From Gnetum montanum (Eukaryota > Streptophyta > Gnetopsida > Gnetales > Gnetaceae): DNA of 64,000 bases. Below, piece after piece: positions 12,453 to 22,250 of this stretch. A model generated the notes under the pieces. That model made no database searches. It was given only the letters and a program-made list of their open reading frames with translations, and was not told the origin of the DNA. The position numbers were made by a program, and so were the translations under genes. The stretch lies in the NCBI GenBank assembly GCA_015680685.1, contig MNCI01026620.1:89643-153642 (forward strand). The letters run 5' to 3'. Positions within the stretch are counted from its first letter, which is position 1, and the number at the start of each line of letters is the position of its first letter.

Positions 12453-13380
12453 TGATGGGATGTGATATCACATGAGCCGCGATATCGCATCCTCCCCTGT
12501 GATATCACGTACGCGATATCGCGGTCCGCTGCCATATCTATAAATAAGAGGTGACACTCCCTTTATTCCATATCATAGGCATAAAGTAGCGAAGCTCTGG
12601 CAGATTGATCACTCTAGAGATAGAATAATTCCCATGTACCCGTAGTAGGAGTCCCCAAGTGAACAGATCTTTATTCGAGCAGCTTTGTACCTGAATACAA
12701 GTTGTGTACAGCAATAAAGATGAGCTTTGTGGATAAACCTTATAGTGCATGGATAGGTTTTATTACTTGTTATTTATTACATGTTGTTAGCGCGGCATGA
12801 GTACGACTTGATTACGAGCATTGAAGAATGTGTATGGCTAATCAAGGAATCAACTACTCATCATGATTAGGCTTTCTCACCCTAAACTCCTAGAACATGG
12901 GATAAGTACAACCTGGTTACGAGCATCCAAGGATGTGTACGGTTAGCCAAGGAACAGATGCTTATCACACTTAGGTTAGTTAAGTGCCTCAGTACGACCG
13001 CTTCGAGCACGTGCGTTACATGTGGTGATCCCAGTAATGATTAGTGTTTGGTAGCCATACTTGCATAGTTCAGGGTGTGTACCGCAAGTGGGAACATATG
13101 CTAATGCTAGGACTTAGTGCTGTAGTTAGAGTTAGTTTTAGCTTCTTCACCCTTTACCCCTTAGCATAGGAGAAAACTAGAAAATACCATAAAAATCATA
13201 TACCTCAGACTTGCTTAACCATACACCATGACACATACAAGCAAGCCTGGGAAGACAATGATTAATTAACCCCAAGTGTTCCTTGCGGTGTGTAGGCATT
13301 TAGTCTACGGAGTTCGACCAGATCATGCATGAGATGCTTGTATTCATATGGTTGAGTGTAGGGATACTCACCACTCATCA
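12453..13380 (+). repeat. A1 5' LTR
   Basis: Contains four GATATC palindromes, a TATA box (12539-12546), an AATAAA signal near 12714, and terminal CACTCATCA. In a stretch of about 212 bp from the TATA box on I count 14 differences from the 3' LTR, 13 of them transitions. The insertion is therefore not recent. Confidence 0.9.
12462..12546 (+). promoter_or_regulatory. A1 LTR promoter: paired palindromes and TATA box
   Basis: GTGATATCAC at 12462-12471 and 12499-12508 alternates with GCGATATCGC at 12479-12488 and 12513-12522; all four are perfect 10-bp palindromes. TATAAATA follows at 12539-12546. Degenerate versions stand at the same place in the LTRs at 18860, 49380, 55589, 26206 (minus), 37964 (minus) and 44991 (minus). 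A binding site for a symmetric dimeric factor is an inference. Confidence 0.6.
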
Positions 13381-13381
13381 T

Positions 13382-13399
13382 AGGCACCGTTGCCGAGGA
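13382..13399 (+). other. A1 primer-binding site (tRNA-Asp type)
   Basis: Read with A2 (50215-50232, TGGTGCCGTTGCCGAGGA), this resembles the complement of the plant tRNA-Asp 3' end (TGGCGCCGTTGCCGGGGA, from memory) with a few mismatches. It lies one base after the LTR. Confidence 0.6.
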
Positions 13400-13522
13400 C
13401 TAAGTGTTTGTACACCAATTAGAACATATGGAAATCTTTCACATTATTGTGAGCCTTAACGAGCCTTTGGGTTAATTAGTTAAATAAGAACATATATAAC
13501 GGTGAAACAGCACACCAATAAA

Positions 13523-16500
13523 ATGACTTCTTCTCATAGAGTTAACTCACCTAGGACTAACACTGAAGATAGTCAGCAATATACAACGCATAACCTAAAC
13601 CAGCCAAGTCCTAAATAGTATAAGATAGTATATACTCATCCTAATGAATATATTCCAAACTTTACTTTTATCCTCTATCAAGATGAACAACTAAGATGAA
13701 GAGACCTGCAAGGTAACATTGTGTTACCCCCAGATCGATCTATCTCTAACATGCTTTTCCATGCCTTGGCATAGATAGGCATGACTGAATTATTTGGTGA
13801 ATACGTTGCTGAGGACTTCGATATGAGGGATTATCATCCCACAGACACACAATGTAGGAGGGACTTAAGGCAAGAGAATCAACACACATTGTTGAAGTGC
13901 AAGGTCCCACATGTCCTTAGTGAAATAGGAGATGTGGAGCCCCTCATAATGAATTCCTTAGCAAATGATGTTCCCCCTCCTCATAATGATGAAGAGGTTA
14001 GGCATCAGTACCTTCGTTCAACTATACATACTTTGGGCTCTGATCCTTATGAACACCAACTGTTCACGGAAGGAGCAACCACTCACACTAAGGACGGACA
14101 CTTAGATCGTTATAACGATCGAGGCCAAAGCAGCTGAAGAGAAGTTAAGAAACATCGCCATGATGATGGATCCCCTTCCTCTTCTCCTTCATCTCACCAT
14201 TCACACTCTCCTTCCACATCCAGGCATAGCCATCATGAACACAATGGAGAGGGTAAAAGTAAGGGAGATGAAAGACCTCGACAGGAAGGTCGGGAGTTAG
14301 GACGAGGGGAAGGACATAGGGAGAGTAGGGAACCACCACACAAACATCATAGATGTCATGATAGAGATGATCATGACAAACCCCTACTCATAACCCAAAG
14401 CATGCTAGACATTACTGAGGCCGTTAGGATTCCCACAAGGCATTTAAAAGATAGCCGGATCAAGCGTTTGGACATAAATAATATTCCACGTTTTGAAGGG
14501 GGATACAACATTGATCCACAATATCACTTACAGGAATTCCACGATGCCTGTGTCTTGCAGAATATAGATAATAAGTGGCAAAAGCTTAAGTTGTTACCAA
14601 GGACACTCACCAAATAAGCAAAGAGCTGGTACCGGTCCTTAGAACCGGAAACCATTAGGAGATGGAGTACGATGCTTGAACTATTCAACAAAAAAAATCA
14701 AACGTACTCCAGAGTGTCCAATTTACGTAAGTAGATCCAAGGCTAGAAACAAGGTGCTTATGAACCCTTGGATGCTACCATGGCCAGCTACTATACATTG
14801 CTACATCATTTCCTTGGCCATGGATACGCTAAGCGGGATCAACCTCGCCACATCGTGGATGGGCTAAGGAATGAAATGAGAAGAACTCTTGGGACTTATG
14901 CCCAAGGGAGACTTTTCCAACTTAGAGCCCATGAAGTTGAAAGTTTGTTGGAACAAGTAGTGCAAGAAGAGGATGAGCTACGTAAGAGGGAAAGTGTAGA
15001 AGAATACAACCACGACCCCTCCCTTGGCAAGAAGGGAGTGAAATTTTGTAATGAGGAGAATGAGTCACCACTCGAAGAGTTGGTGAACCGAAAAACCATG
15101 CCGATCCAAAAGTTAACAACCGAGGTGTCGGCTAAGGTAGACCAAATGTGGGATTCCTTAGACTTAAGAATTGAAATAATCTTGAAAATCGTAGAAGAGT
15201 CTAAGGTAGAACAAAGTAGTGACAAAGGTAAAACCAAGCAGAGAAATTTAAGCCTTGCACATAACAAGGGTAAGGGGAAAATTTCTATCTCCAATGAGGC
15301 TGAAAATTCTGACACAAACAATGATAGTGGATGTGAGGTCTGCTACTATGACCATCCTAAGGGATATTGCCCAATTATCTCACATCTGCAGGAGTCTGGG
15401 GTGTATGCACTAAATCCAAGACTTAATCAACGACAAACACCCCAAAGGTTACCTTATTCACAAGGTAACCCAAGGCAGTTTCACCAACCACTAACGTATT
15501 ATCCAAGTGGAACGTCATCGCAACCTATTGGACAACATCAGCAGTGGCAATACCCACAGTCATGGGGGATGCCATCACCAACACAAAAATACCCTTACTG
15601 GTAACCCGATCCTTATGGATATTATGTGAAGCCACCAGTTTCTCTAGGTGACTCTACGGGTCACACTACTCCCCAACGTCACTACCAAGTTCGGGAGTAC
15701 TTCAGGAGGACTCCTTCTCCTTCGGGAGATATCTCACGATCATCTCATCCTCTAGCTCCACCTGCACCTCTTCCCCTGTAGTTCCCAAAAAACTTGTTCC
15801 AACAATGTAGGGGGAATTACCTACTCAACTGCAGCAACGTAACGCTGCGAGAGTTGTAAATATTCAGCATGTAAATATCCAACCAAGTGCTGGTTCCAAC
15901 AACTGTACAAAGAAGAGACCCTTCTTCAAAACTAGGAGCCGAGACAAACTCTCGCAACAACAAGCAGTTGAGTACATGTATAGGTCTCTAACAACTAACC
16001 CTTCAGAGAACCCTTCAGTCCAACACCTAAGTACACAAACGGTTATGTTAACACATACCGTAACTGACTGGATAAAGGTGGGCCACCTTTCCAGGAAACT
16101 ATCTGACCCTAGGAGCCCCTTAATGCATTTACAAATCACCAGAAATGCACCACATTGAGCTCTTCTTGACTTAGGTTCTGGAGTCAACCTAATATCAAAA
16201 AAGATGTATCAAGCCTAGAACCTGCCCCAACTTAAGAAGAGCAACATCCAACTGGAGCTGGTTGACCAGTCCATCACCATTCCCTTAGGATTGGTGGAGG
16301 ACATTATCACCACTGTGTGTGGGTGGTCATACCCAGCTGATTTCCTGGTGATTGAAGTTAACAACAAAGTGGTCTTCCCCATTATAATGGGAAGGCTGTG
16401 GCTAAGTACCATAGATGTGTACCTAGGGATTCGTGATCTTTCCTTGCAAATTTCTAAGATGAACATTTACGGAAAGATCAAGAAGAAGAAGATTCCATGC

Positions 16501-16863
16501 ATCGCATATAGTGATTCATTGGGTGATGACATGGAGTAAACGTCTCCATGTGAGAGATGTGCCCATGAGAGTGAGACACAAAGGTGCCTGTATGTAGCAA
16601 CCACACAACCAGTAGTAGACACCGCGTGGTTGATAGCTACTCAAAGGAGCATACACATATGCATGGAACAAACTGAGGAGACAACTCATGCCAACAACAG
16701 AGGCATAGACACATTTGAACGTGAGCGTCGCCAACTTCCACCCCTCAACTTAAGAACATCAGTAGGGAGAAGTTGGGCACTATTACGAAATTCAAACAGG
16801 CACTCATTATTTCAGATCTCTCCCTTACAATTCAGTCATGGGGGAGATGGCCACCTATGCTAA
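13523..16863 (+). pseudogene. gag-protease polyprotein of A1 (broken)
   Basis: ATG 13523 opens a frame (MTSSHRVNSPRT) that holds, with stops, to about 15776. Compared with A2, one base is lost there; the second frame then runs to 16863. Order: N-terminal region; Ser/His/Arg-rich linker (14137-14390); gag core (IKRLDINNIPRFEGGY, then a WYRSLEPE-like segment, then IVDGLRNEMRRTLGTYA); Cys/His motif CEVCYYDHPKGYCP (15332-15370); Gln/Pro-rich region with QSWGMPSP; protease with LLDLGSGVNLIS (Asp codon at 16168) and IIMGRLWLSTIDVYL. In A2 the protease Ser is kept (DSG). The frame ends without entering any reverse transcriptase. Gag would package the RNA; the protease would mature the polyprotein. 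Confidence 0.85.
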
Positions 16864-18474
16864 CCATATGGGGCCCTCAGTTCTTTTTAAGTTTTTGTTT
16901 TACACATTTTTGTTTTACATGTTTTTATTTTACATATTTTTGTTTTACATGTTTTTGTTTTACAAATTTCTTTAAATTTTTCTGTTTTTGTTTTACAAAT
17001 TTCTTTAACCTTTCTTCTTGTTGTTTTACAACATCGTTGTATTTTTCCTTTGTGTGTGTGTGTGTGTGTGTGTACATGCTATCCATCATGTAAGTTCGTC
17101 ACCCAATAAGTGTTCAGGCTGATGGTATGAACTGTTTTTCATTGATTGCTAATGTTTGGTTTTTACCTTGAAGTTACAATGTTGACACTAAGGTATGTTC
17201 TTTTGATATGGTAGGCAATGAGTCCACTTCATCCATTCGTCCATCAAAGTCTATGGTTTCTCTTAGCTTGGACATGTACAGTTCCCTTTTTAATAAGAAC
17301 TTTAACGAATCGGTGACTGGGTACTTCTCAAACTAAGGAAGGACTCAAGGTTTGAATAGGGTGTGACTTCAAGAGAACTTGATGCATTTGTGTTGGTCGT
17401 TCGCTTGGGTGCCTGGATGTTTTCTTCTTGAGTTTTCTTACCGTTCTGGTGTTACCCATTCTTCGGAAGTTGAGACAATAAAAATAAGAAGTTTTTGCAT
17501 GGTGTGGTCCCAATCCATAAAAACACAAAACACAAAAAGAAAAAAAAAACCAAAGTGAGGATTCAAAGCACACCCCTTAGATGAAATAAATTTGGCCTAC
17601 AAGCACTGGTTATGGAACCAAAGTGTTCCCTCTAACTAAGGCCCTTCTCGCTTCCCATTCTCTCCCTTGTTTCGTCGGAATGGTGGTGACTTTTGGAGAT
17701 GCATTCTTGTTACTCCCGTGGATGGTTTGACTAAGTGTATCAATGCAAAGTCACTGGATGTGGTTGGTTTGAGGCCAAAGTTGGAATGAGATTTGCCAAG
17801 TCACATTAATCATGCAATACACAAGGGGCTGTATACCACCTTATCCTTGGGATTCCATTCCATCCTCTTCTCTCCCCACTCTTCTCTCCATTATTCACCT
17901 CATTGTCGATTGTATCATTAGTGTATATTTTGGTAGGTATATTGTTTTCTTTTTGGTAAATTCTCATGGTTAAGACTTTAACCCTTGTTCCAAAGAACAT
18001 TCCCAAAGCCTATGGACTCTTTGAATGTGGGATTGTCAGGGCACTAAGGGCATGAGCCTGCTTTGGGGAGGACCCACTGACATTCCTATTTGGTGCATTT
18101 GTTAAATTCTTTTCCTTAAACATTTTGCAATTAATTTTATTTTGTTCATTTCCATCTTGACATCCATTTAAACGATGTTTTAGTTGTCACTTTTTATCTC
18201 TCTTCCTTACTCCTTTTCTTTCTCCATTCTATCGCTACCGGAGGTTCGCGATTAGTCATGGGGGTACGGGGCCTGATTTTTCGATTTTTCTTCTAAGCCC
18301 TGAATTTTTTTGCTTCTCTTCCTAACCCCTACACCTTCAGTAGTCATCATTTATATATTCCCAGATCAGTATCAGCCATACCACAACCTAGCCAATGGAC
18401 TTACACCGTAGCAAGGTATAACCACATCGAAATTCATTTACCCTTGCTAATATAAGACTATGTTATGTGTGCAG
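16864..18474 (+). other. A1 3' region replacing pol (non-coding)
   Basis: Begins with an imperfect array of TTTTGTTTTACA-like units (about 16895-17040) and a TG microsatellite (17053-17075), then 1.3 kb without a credible ORF. A block at about 18000-18100 ('gggcatgagcctgctttgggg') is shared with A2, the truncated copy at 27700-27790 (minus), 42560-42650 (minus), 28440-28500 and 57510-57560. It is therefore a conserved family segment. A TATA-like 'tttatatatt' lies near 18350. Confidence 0.6.
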
Positions 18475-18696
18475 ATGACAATCATACAAAAACGACTTAG
18501 ATCTGGAGGAGGCATTTGGAATGGAGCAGTGCTAAAAGCAACTATGCAAGGAGCAAGATTGATGATGCACTTACGGATGGACAACGAAAGGTGCAATCTG
18601 GGCATTGGCAGCAACAAGACCTCTTTTTTCTTCTTCTCTTCTCATTCTCTCTCCTTTTTTCTCTCAGCTGTCAAATGTGGCTTGATGCCAATGTAA
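18475..18696 (+). CDS. short conserved 3' ORF of the A family
   Basis: ATG 18475 directly follows the acceptor-like TGTGTGCAG, with a TGCTAAT branch-like site about 25 nt upstream. The peptide includes SGGGIWNGAVLKATMQGARL and HLRMDNERCNLGIGS. The ORF at 55204-55425 in A2 ends at the same codon and is nearly the same length and sequence; the truncated copy at 27357 (minus) starts the same way but has an early stop and a 1-nt shift. I recognise no domain. It occupies the position of the additional 3' ORF in elements B1 and E. Coding status is uncertain. Confidence 0.4.
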   Translation: MTIIQKRLRSGGGIWNGAVLKATMQGARLMMHLRMDNERCNLGIGSNKTSFFFFSSHSLSFFLSAVKCGLMPM

Positions 18697-18850
18697 TAAG
18701 GTGTTAACCCTTGTTATCATGAACACCAGTTTTGTCAAGTCTTATAATAATGATCCGTTCACATGTCATCTCATTATTTCCATTCCCTCAATAATTCCAT
18801 ACCTACCCGATATCATTGTAATGAACTCGAGGATGAGTTTTTATTTAGTC

Positions 18851-18859
18851 ATGGGGGTA
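18851..18859 (+). other. A1 polypurine tract and pre-LTR motif
   Basis: 'atgggggta' abuts the 3' LTR. The preceding 'aactcgaggatgagttttt' (from about 18823) recurs in the same place before every 3' LTR in the window. Confidence 0.7.
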
Positions 18860-19785
18860 TGATGGGACAGGATATCGTGGCCATCACGATATCGCGTCCT
18901 CCCTTGCACTATCGCGTACGCGATATTGTGGTCCGCTGCCATATCTATAAATAAGAGGTGGCACTCCCCTTAGTCCATATCATAGGCATAAAGTAGCGAA
19001 GCTCTGGCAGATTGATCACTCTAGAGATAGAATAATTCCCATGTACCTGTAGTAGGAGTCCCCAAGTGAACAGATCTTTATTTGAGTAGCTTTGTACCTG
19101 AACGCAAGTTGTGTATGGCAATAAAGACGAGCTTTGTGGATAAACCTTGCAGTGCATAGATAGGTTTTATTACTTGTTATTTATTACATGTTGTTAGCAT
19201 GACATGAGTATGACTTGATTATGAGCATTGACGAATGTGTACGGCTAATCAAGGAATCGGCTACTCATCGCAATTAGGCTTTCTCACCCTAAACTTCTAG
19301 AATGTGGGATAAGTATGACTTGGTTACGAGCATCTAAGGATATGTACGGTTAGCCAAGGAACGGATGCTTATCACACTTAGGTTAGTTAAGTGCCTTAGT
19401 ACGCCGCTTCAAGCACGTGCATTACGTGTGGTGATCCCAGTAACGATTAGCATTTGGTAGCCACAGTTGCATAGTTCAGGGTGTGTACGGCAAGTGGTAA
19501 TGGATACTGACGCTAGGACTTAGTGCTGTAGTTAGAGTTAGTTTTAGCTTCTTCACCCTTTACCCCTTAGCATAGGAGAAAACTAGAAAATACCATAAAA
19601 TCATATACCTTAGACTTGCTTAACCATACACCGTGACATATACAAGCAAGCCTGGGAAGACAACGATTAATTAACCCCAAGTGTTCCTTGTGGCGTGTAG
19701 GCATTTAGTCTACGAAGTTCGACTGGATCGTGCGTGAGACGCTTGTATTCGTATGGTTGAGTGTAGGGATACTCGCCACTCATCA
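18860..19785 (+). repeat. A1 3' LTR
   Basis: 926 bp, TGATGGGA to CACTCATCA, followed by the target duplication cttgg. The palindromes are partly decayed (ATCACGATATCGCG, CGCGTACGCGATA). Confidence 0.9.
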
Positions 19786-20030
19786 CTTGGCATCTTTACT
19801 ACCTAGGGACTATATTTGGTACTCTTCAACTTTGCTAATCTCTTGAGCCTTGAGCCTGACATCTCTATCTCTAAATGTAATCAAAATTCTTGCAATAAAC
19901 ATAAATGAAGAAAAATGCTTAAAACTTTTAGATATGGTGGGCATCACTGTTATGTCTCAAAGATATGAGGGAATATTTTCATGATAACAATAACAAAAAT
20001 GTTTTGAATAATGCCTTGCATATAGTTTTG
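19786..20030 (-). pseudogene. NLR remnant, upstream NB-ARC piece
   Basis: The minus strand reads ARILITFRDRDV, matching the NB-ARC RNBS-B motif ('sRILiTTRd.dV'), then EISKVEEYQI, one stop, and LGSKDAK ending exactly at the element junction. Joined across A1 (removing one cttgg duplication), it continues in frame into ELLYKTTIDSMD at 12452. The P-loop and any TIR or CC domain are not recognisable upstream. Confidence 0.7.
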
Positions 20031-20902
20031 GAGAACTATATACTTTGCTGTGATTATAGGCTCCAAGATCTTTAAATAACTTTCTTTTCATGAAACTGAA
20101 ATTGAAATTTTATCATATTCCTAAGACAATTTAGATCTCTATTGATCGAATAAATTTCAACTAGCTTATTACCATTGGGTTTATTAACTACTATAATACA
20201 TATAAATAAAAACATCAGAATGGATCAGTCTTATGCAAAAGGTTTCACCCCCAACGCTACAAAGCCCAAGCCATAAATACAAGGATTCATTGGAAATCTT
20301 GTATAAAGAAAATTAATCAGTAAATGTACATGCTACCTAAATCATGAGGCTAAATAACATTATTTCCTAACATTGATCATGACTATTTACAAAGTTCAAA
20401 ACATAAATAGTATATTGAAGGAAGGTTACATGATACACATTCATGACCACAAAGAAATTACAAAGCATGATAAACTTTTATGAATCATAGCTGGAGAAGA
20501 ACGAGCATCATGGGCTACTCTATTAACATGTAGAGCTGGCCTAGTTGAGTGTACTTTTCCAATTAAACAATAATTCAAAATACTTTAAAGTAAATGTTAA
20601 TCCATGCTCTACTTTTATTTTAAGCATTAAAAAGTGAACAATTACATGAAGTTGCAGACTTGGTTACTGTAAAATAAAATAGCAATTCACACATGTGAAG
20701 CATTGGTACCAAGGTGCGTTCTTCCATTACAAGATGAAGCAAATCCTACACATCACCAATATTATAGATACTAAGTATCCACATGCTAAAAACAAATGAA
20801 TTATACAAATAAGGAAGCATAAGGAAGAATCATTAGGGAATGATATCACGATTTTGCTTACAAAAGTTAATTGTTTTATTTCTAAAGACTTACCTAGAAT
20901 CA
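20031..20902. other. flank between NLR and receptor kinase
   Basis: AT-rich sequence with no convincing ORF. It may contain unrecognisable 5' parts of the NLR remnant and the 3' flank of the receptor-kinase pseudogene. Confidence 0.4.
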
Positions 20903-21384
20903 CTAATCAGAAGAAAATGTTGGACTTTCAACTTCTACCCCTCTAAAGCACAAGGGGGGTTGTGATTCCACAATACTAATGACTTCTACCAAGTTTCTTG
21001 GTAGTGTCCTTTGATTTTGGAGATTCAAAGGATAGACTGATTGTAGAAATAACTCAACTTCTTTCATAGTAGGCCTCATAAAGGCATTCTGACAAGTGCA
21101 TCTTAAACCCATCATTAAAATACTTTCCACTGCTGACATTTCAACATCTTTATCCATTTCAATTCCACCTCCATCTTGGTCTACTGTCTTTATTATATCT
21201 TTAATTGTTTCTGCTCTTTCATCCCCTAATTTTCCTTTCAAGGCCCTAGAGATCCACAATGGTAATGTGACATCTTCTAAAAACATTTCATGTGTAGGCT
21301 TCAATCTTGTGATCACTTCCAAAGTAATAACTCCAAAGTTGTATACATCACCTTTTACAGAAACTCCTTGTCCGATCCCATACT

Positions 21385-21478
21385 CTGAAAGATCATTACT
21401 TAAAATTTAGCCTACGCACTTTATCATCAACCAAAAAATATATATGTTTTAAAAAAGATAAAAATAAAATGCACATAC
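21385..21478 (-). other. intron in the receptor-kinase pseudogene (94 nt)
   Basis: Donor CACCAG|GTATGT and acceptor TTTCAG|AGTATG. Splicing joins GYIAP to EYGIGQG, restoring the APE motif in frame (phase 1). An intron near this place is usual in FLS2/EFR-type kinases. Confidence 0.85.
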
Positions 21479-22165
21479 CTGGTGCAATATAACCAATAGA
21501 ACCTTTCACAGCAAGAGAAGATGATGCTGTTGAACCATCAAAATCTCCAATGAGGCGAGATATTCCAAAATCAGAAAGCTTGACAGTCATATCGTCGTCC
21601 AATAATACATTCTCCAGTTTGATGTCACAGTGGATAACGTGAAAATCACAATCATGATGCAAATAGGCAAGTCCCCTTGCTAACTCTATGAGTATTTTCA
21701 CTCTCATTGCCAACTTCAATGGGGTCAACTGACCATCTTCTCTCCTGTGAAGAAGAGAATGGAGATTGCCATTGGTCAGGAAAGGCATAACCAGAGCTTT
21801 TAATTCATTAGTCCATACCACAGTTATAATCTTCAAAATGTTGCAATGCTTCACTTTCCTCAAAGCACAACATTCCTTTTGAAGTTATTCACAGTTCCAT
21901 GTTGCTCTACAGAAGAGAAACATTTTACAGCAACTACCATGTCCAAGCTTAAGACACCTCTATAGACCTTTCCATGGCTGCCTTCACCAACCAAGTTTGA
22001 AGCACTGAAATTGTTTGTTGCCCTTTGAAATTCTTCCATAGATATCTTTAAGAATTTTTCACTTACCCATAGAGTTTGCCCTTTGGATGTTTTGGTTCTT
22101 CTAAAAATGAATGAAATCGCTGCAACAACCAGCAACGAAAGGCCACCTAGAATGCCAAGCACAAT

Positions 22166-22250
22166 TTTCAGAATACTGGTTTTGTTAAAATGAGACTTGT
22201 GTTGGCACAAGTTTCAGAATACTGGTTTTGTTAAAATGAGACTTGTGTTG
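22166..22250 (-). repeat. 46-bp tandem duplication in the kinase pseudogene
   Basis: The 39 bases at 22166-22204 recur at 22212-22250 with a 7-base spacer. The period of 46 is not a multiple of three, so it shifts the frame between the LRR region and the membrane segment; HKSHFNKTSILK is encoded twice, in different frames. Confidence 0.9.

Larger units (their letters stand above)
12453..19785 (+). mobile_element. A1: gag-protease-only LTR retrotransposon
   Basis: LTRs of 928 bp and 926 bp start TGATGGGA and end CACTCATCA. They are flanked by perfect 5-bp target duplications cttgg (12448-12452 and 19786-19790). Order: LTR, tRNA-Asp-like primer-binding site, gag, Cys/His motif, aspartic protease, about 2 kb without pol, a short 3' ORF, polypurine tract, LTR. 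No reverse transcriptase, RNase H or integrase motif is present. A2 at 49380 has the same organisation, so this is a family trait and not a private deletion. It lies inside the NB-ARC domain of an NLR pseudogene. Confidence 0.9.

Noticed and set aside
12196-12471. NLR ORF starting with MISHPI
   Set aside because: The start codon and first residues come from the A1 LTR; the true frame continues at 19786.
13382-13399. possible tRNA-Asp gene fragment
   Set aside because: Only the complement of the tRNA 3' end is present, at the standard place after an LTR; it is a primer-binding site. No tRNA gene was found in the window.
14896-15321. 141-codon minus-strand ORF
   Set aside because: Antisense shadow of the gag frame; its counterpart in A2 is not the same protein length or content.
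16773-17093. 106-codon ORF rich in Phe/Tyr/Cys
   Set aside because: It translates the TTTTGTTTTACA array and the TG microsatellite; low-complexity DNA.
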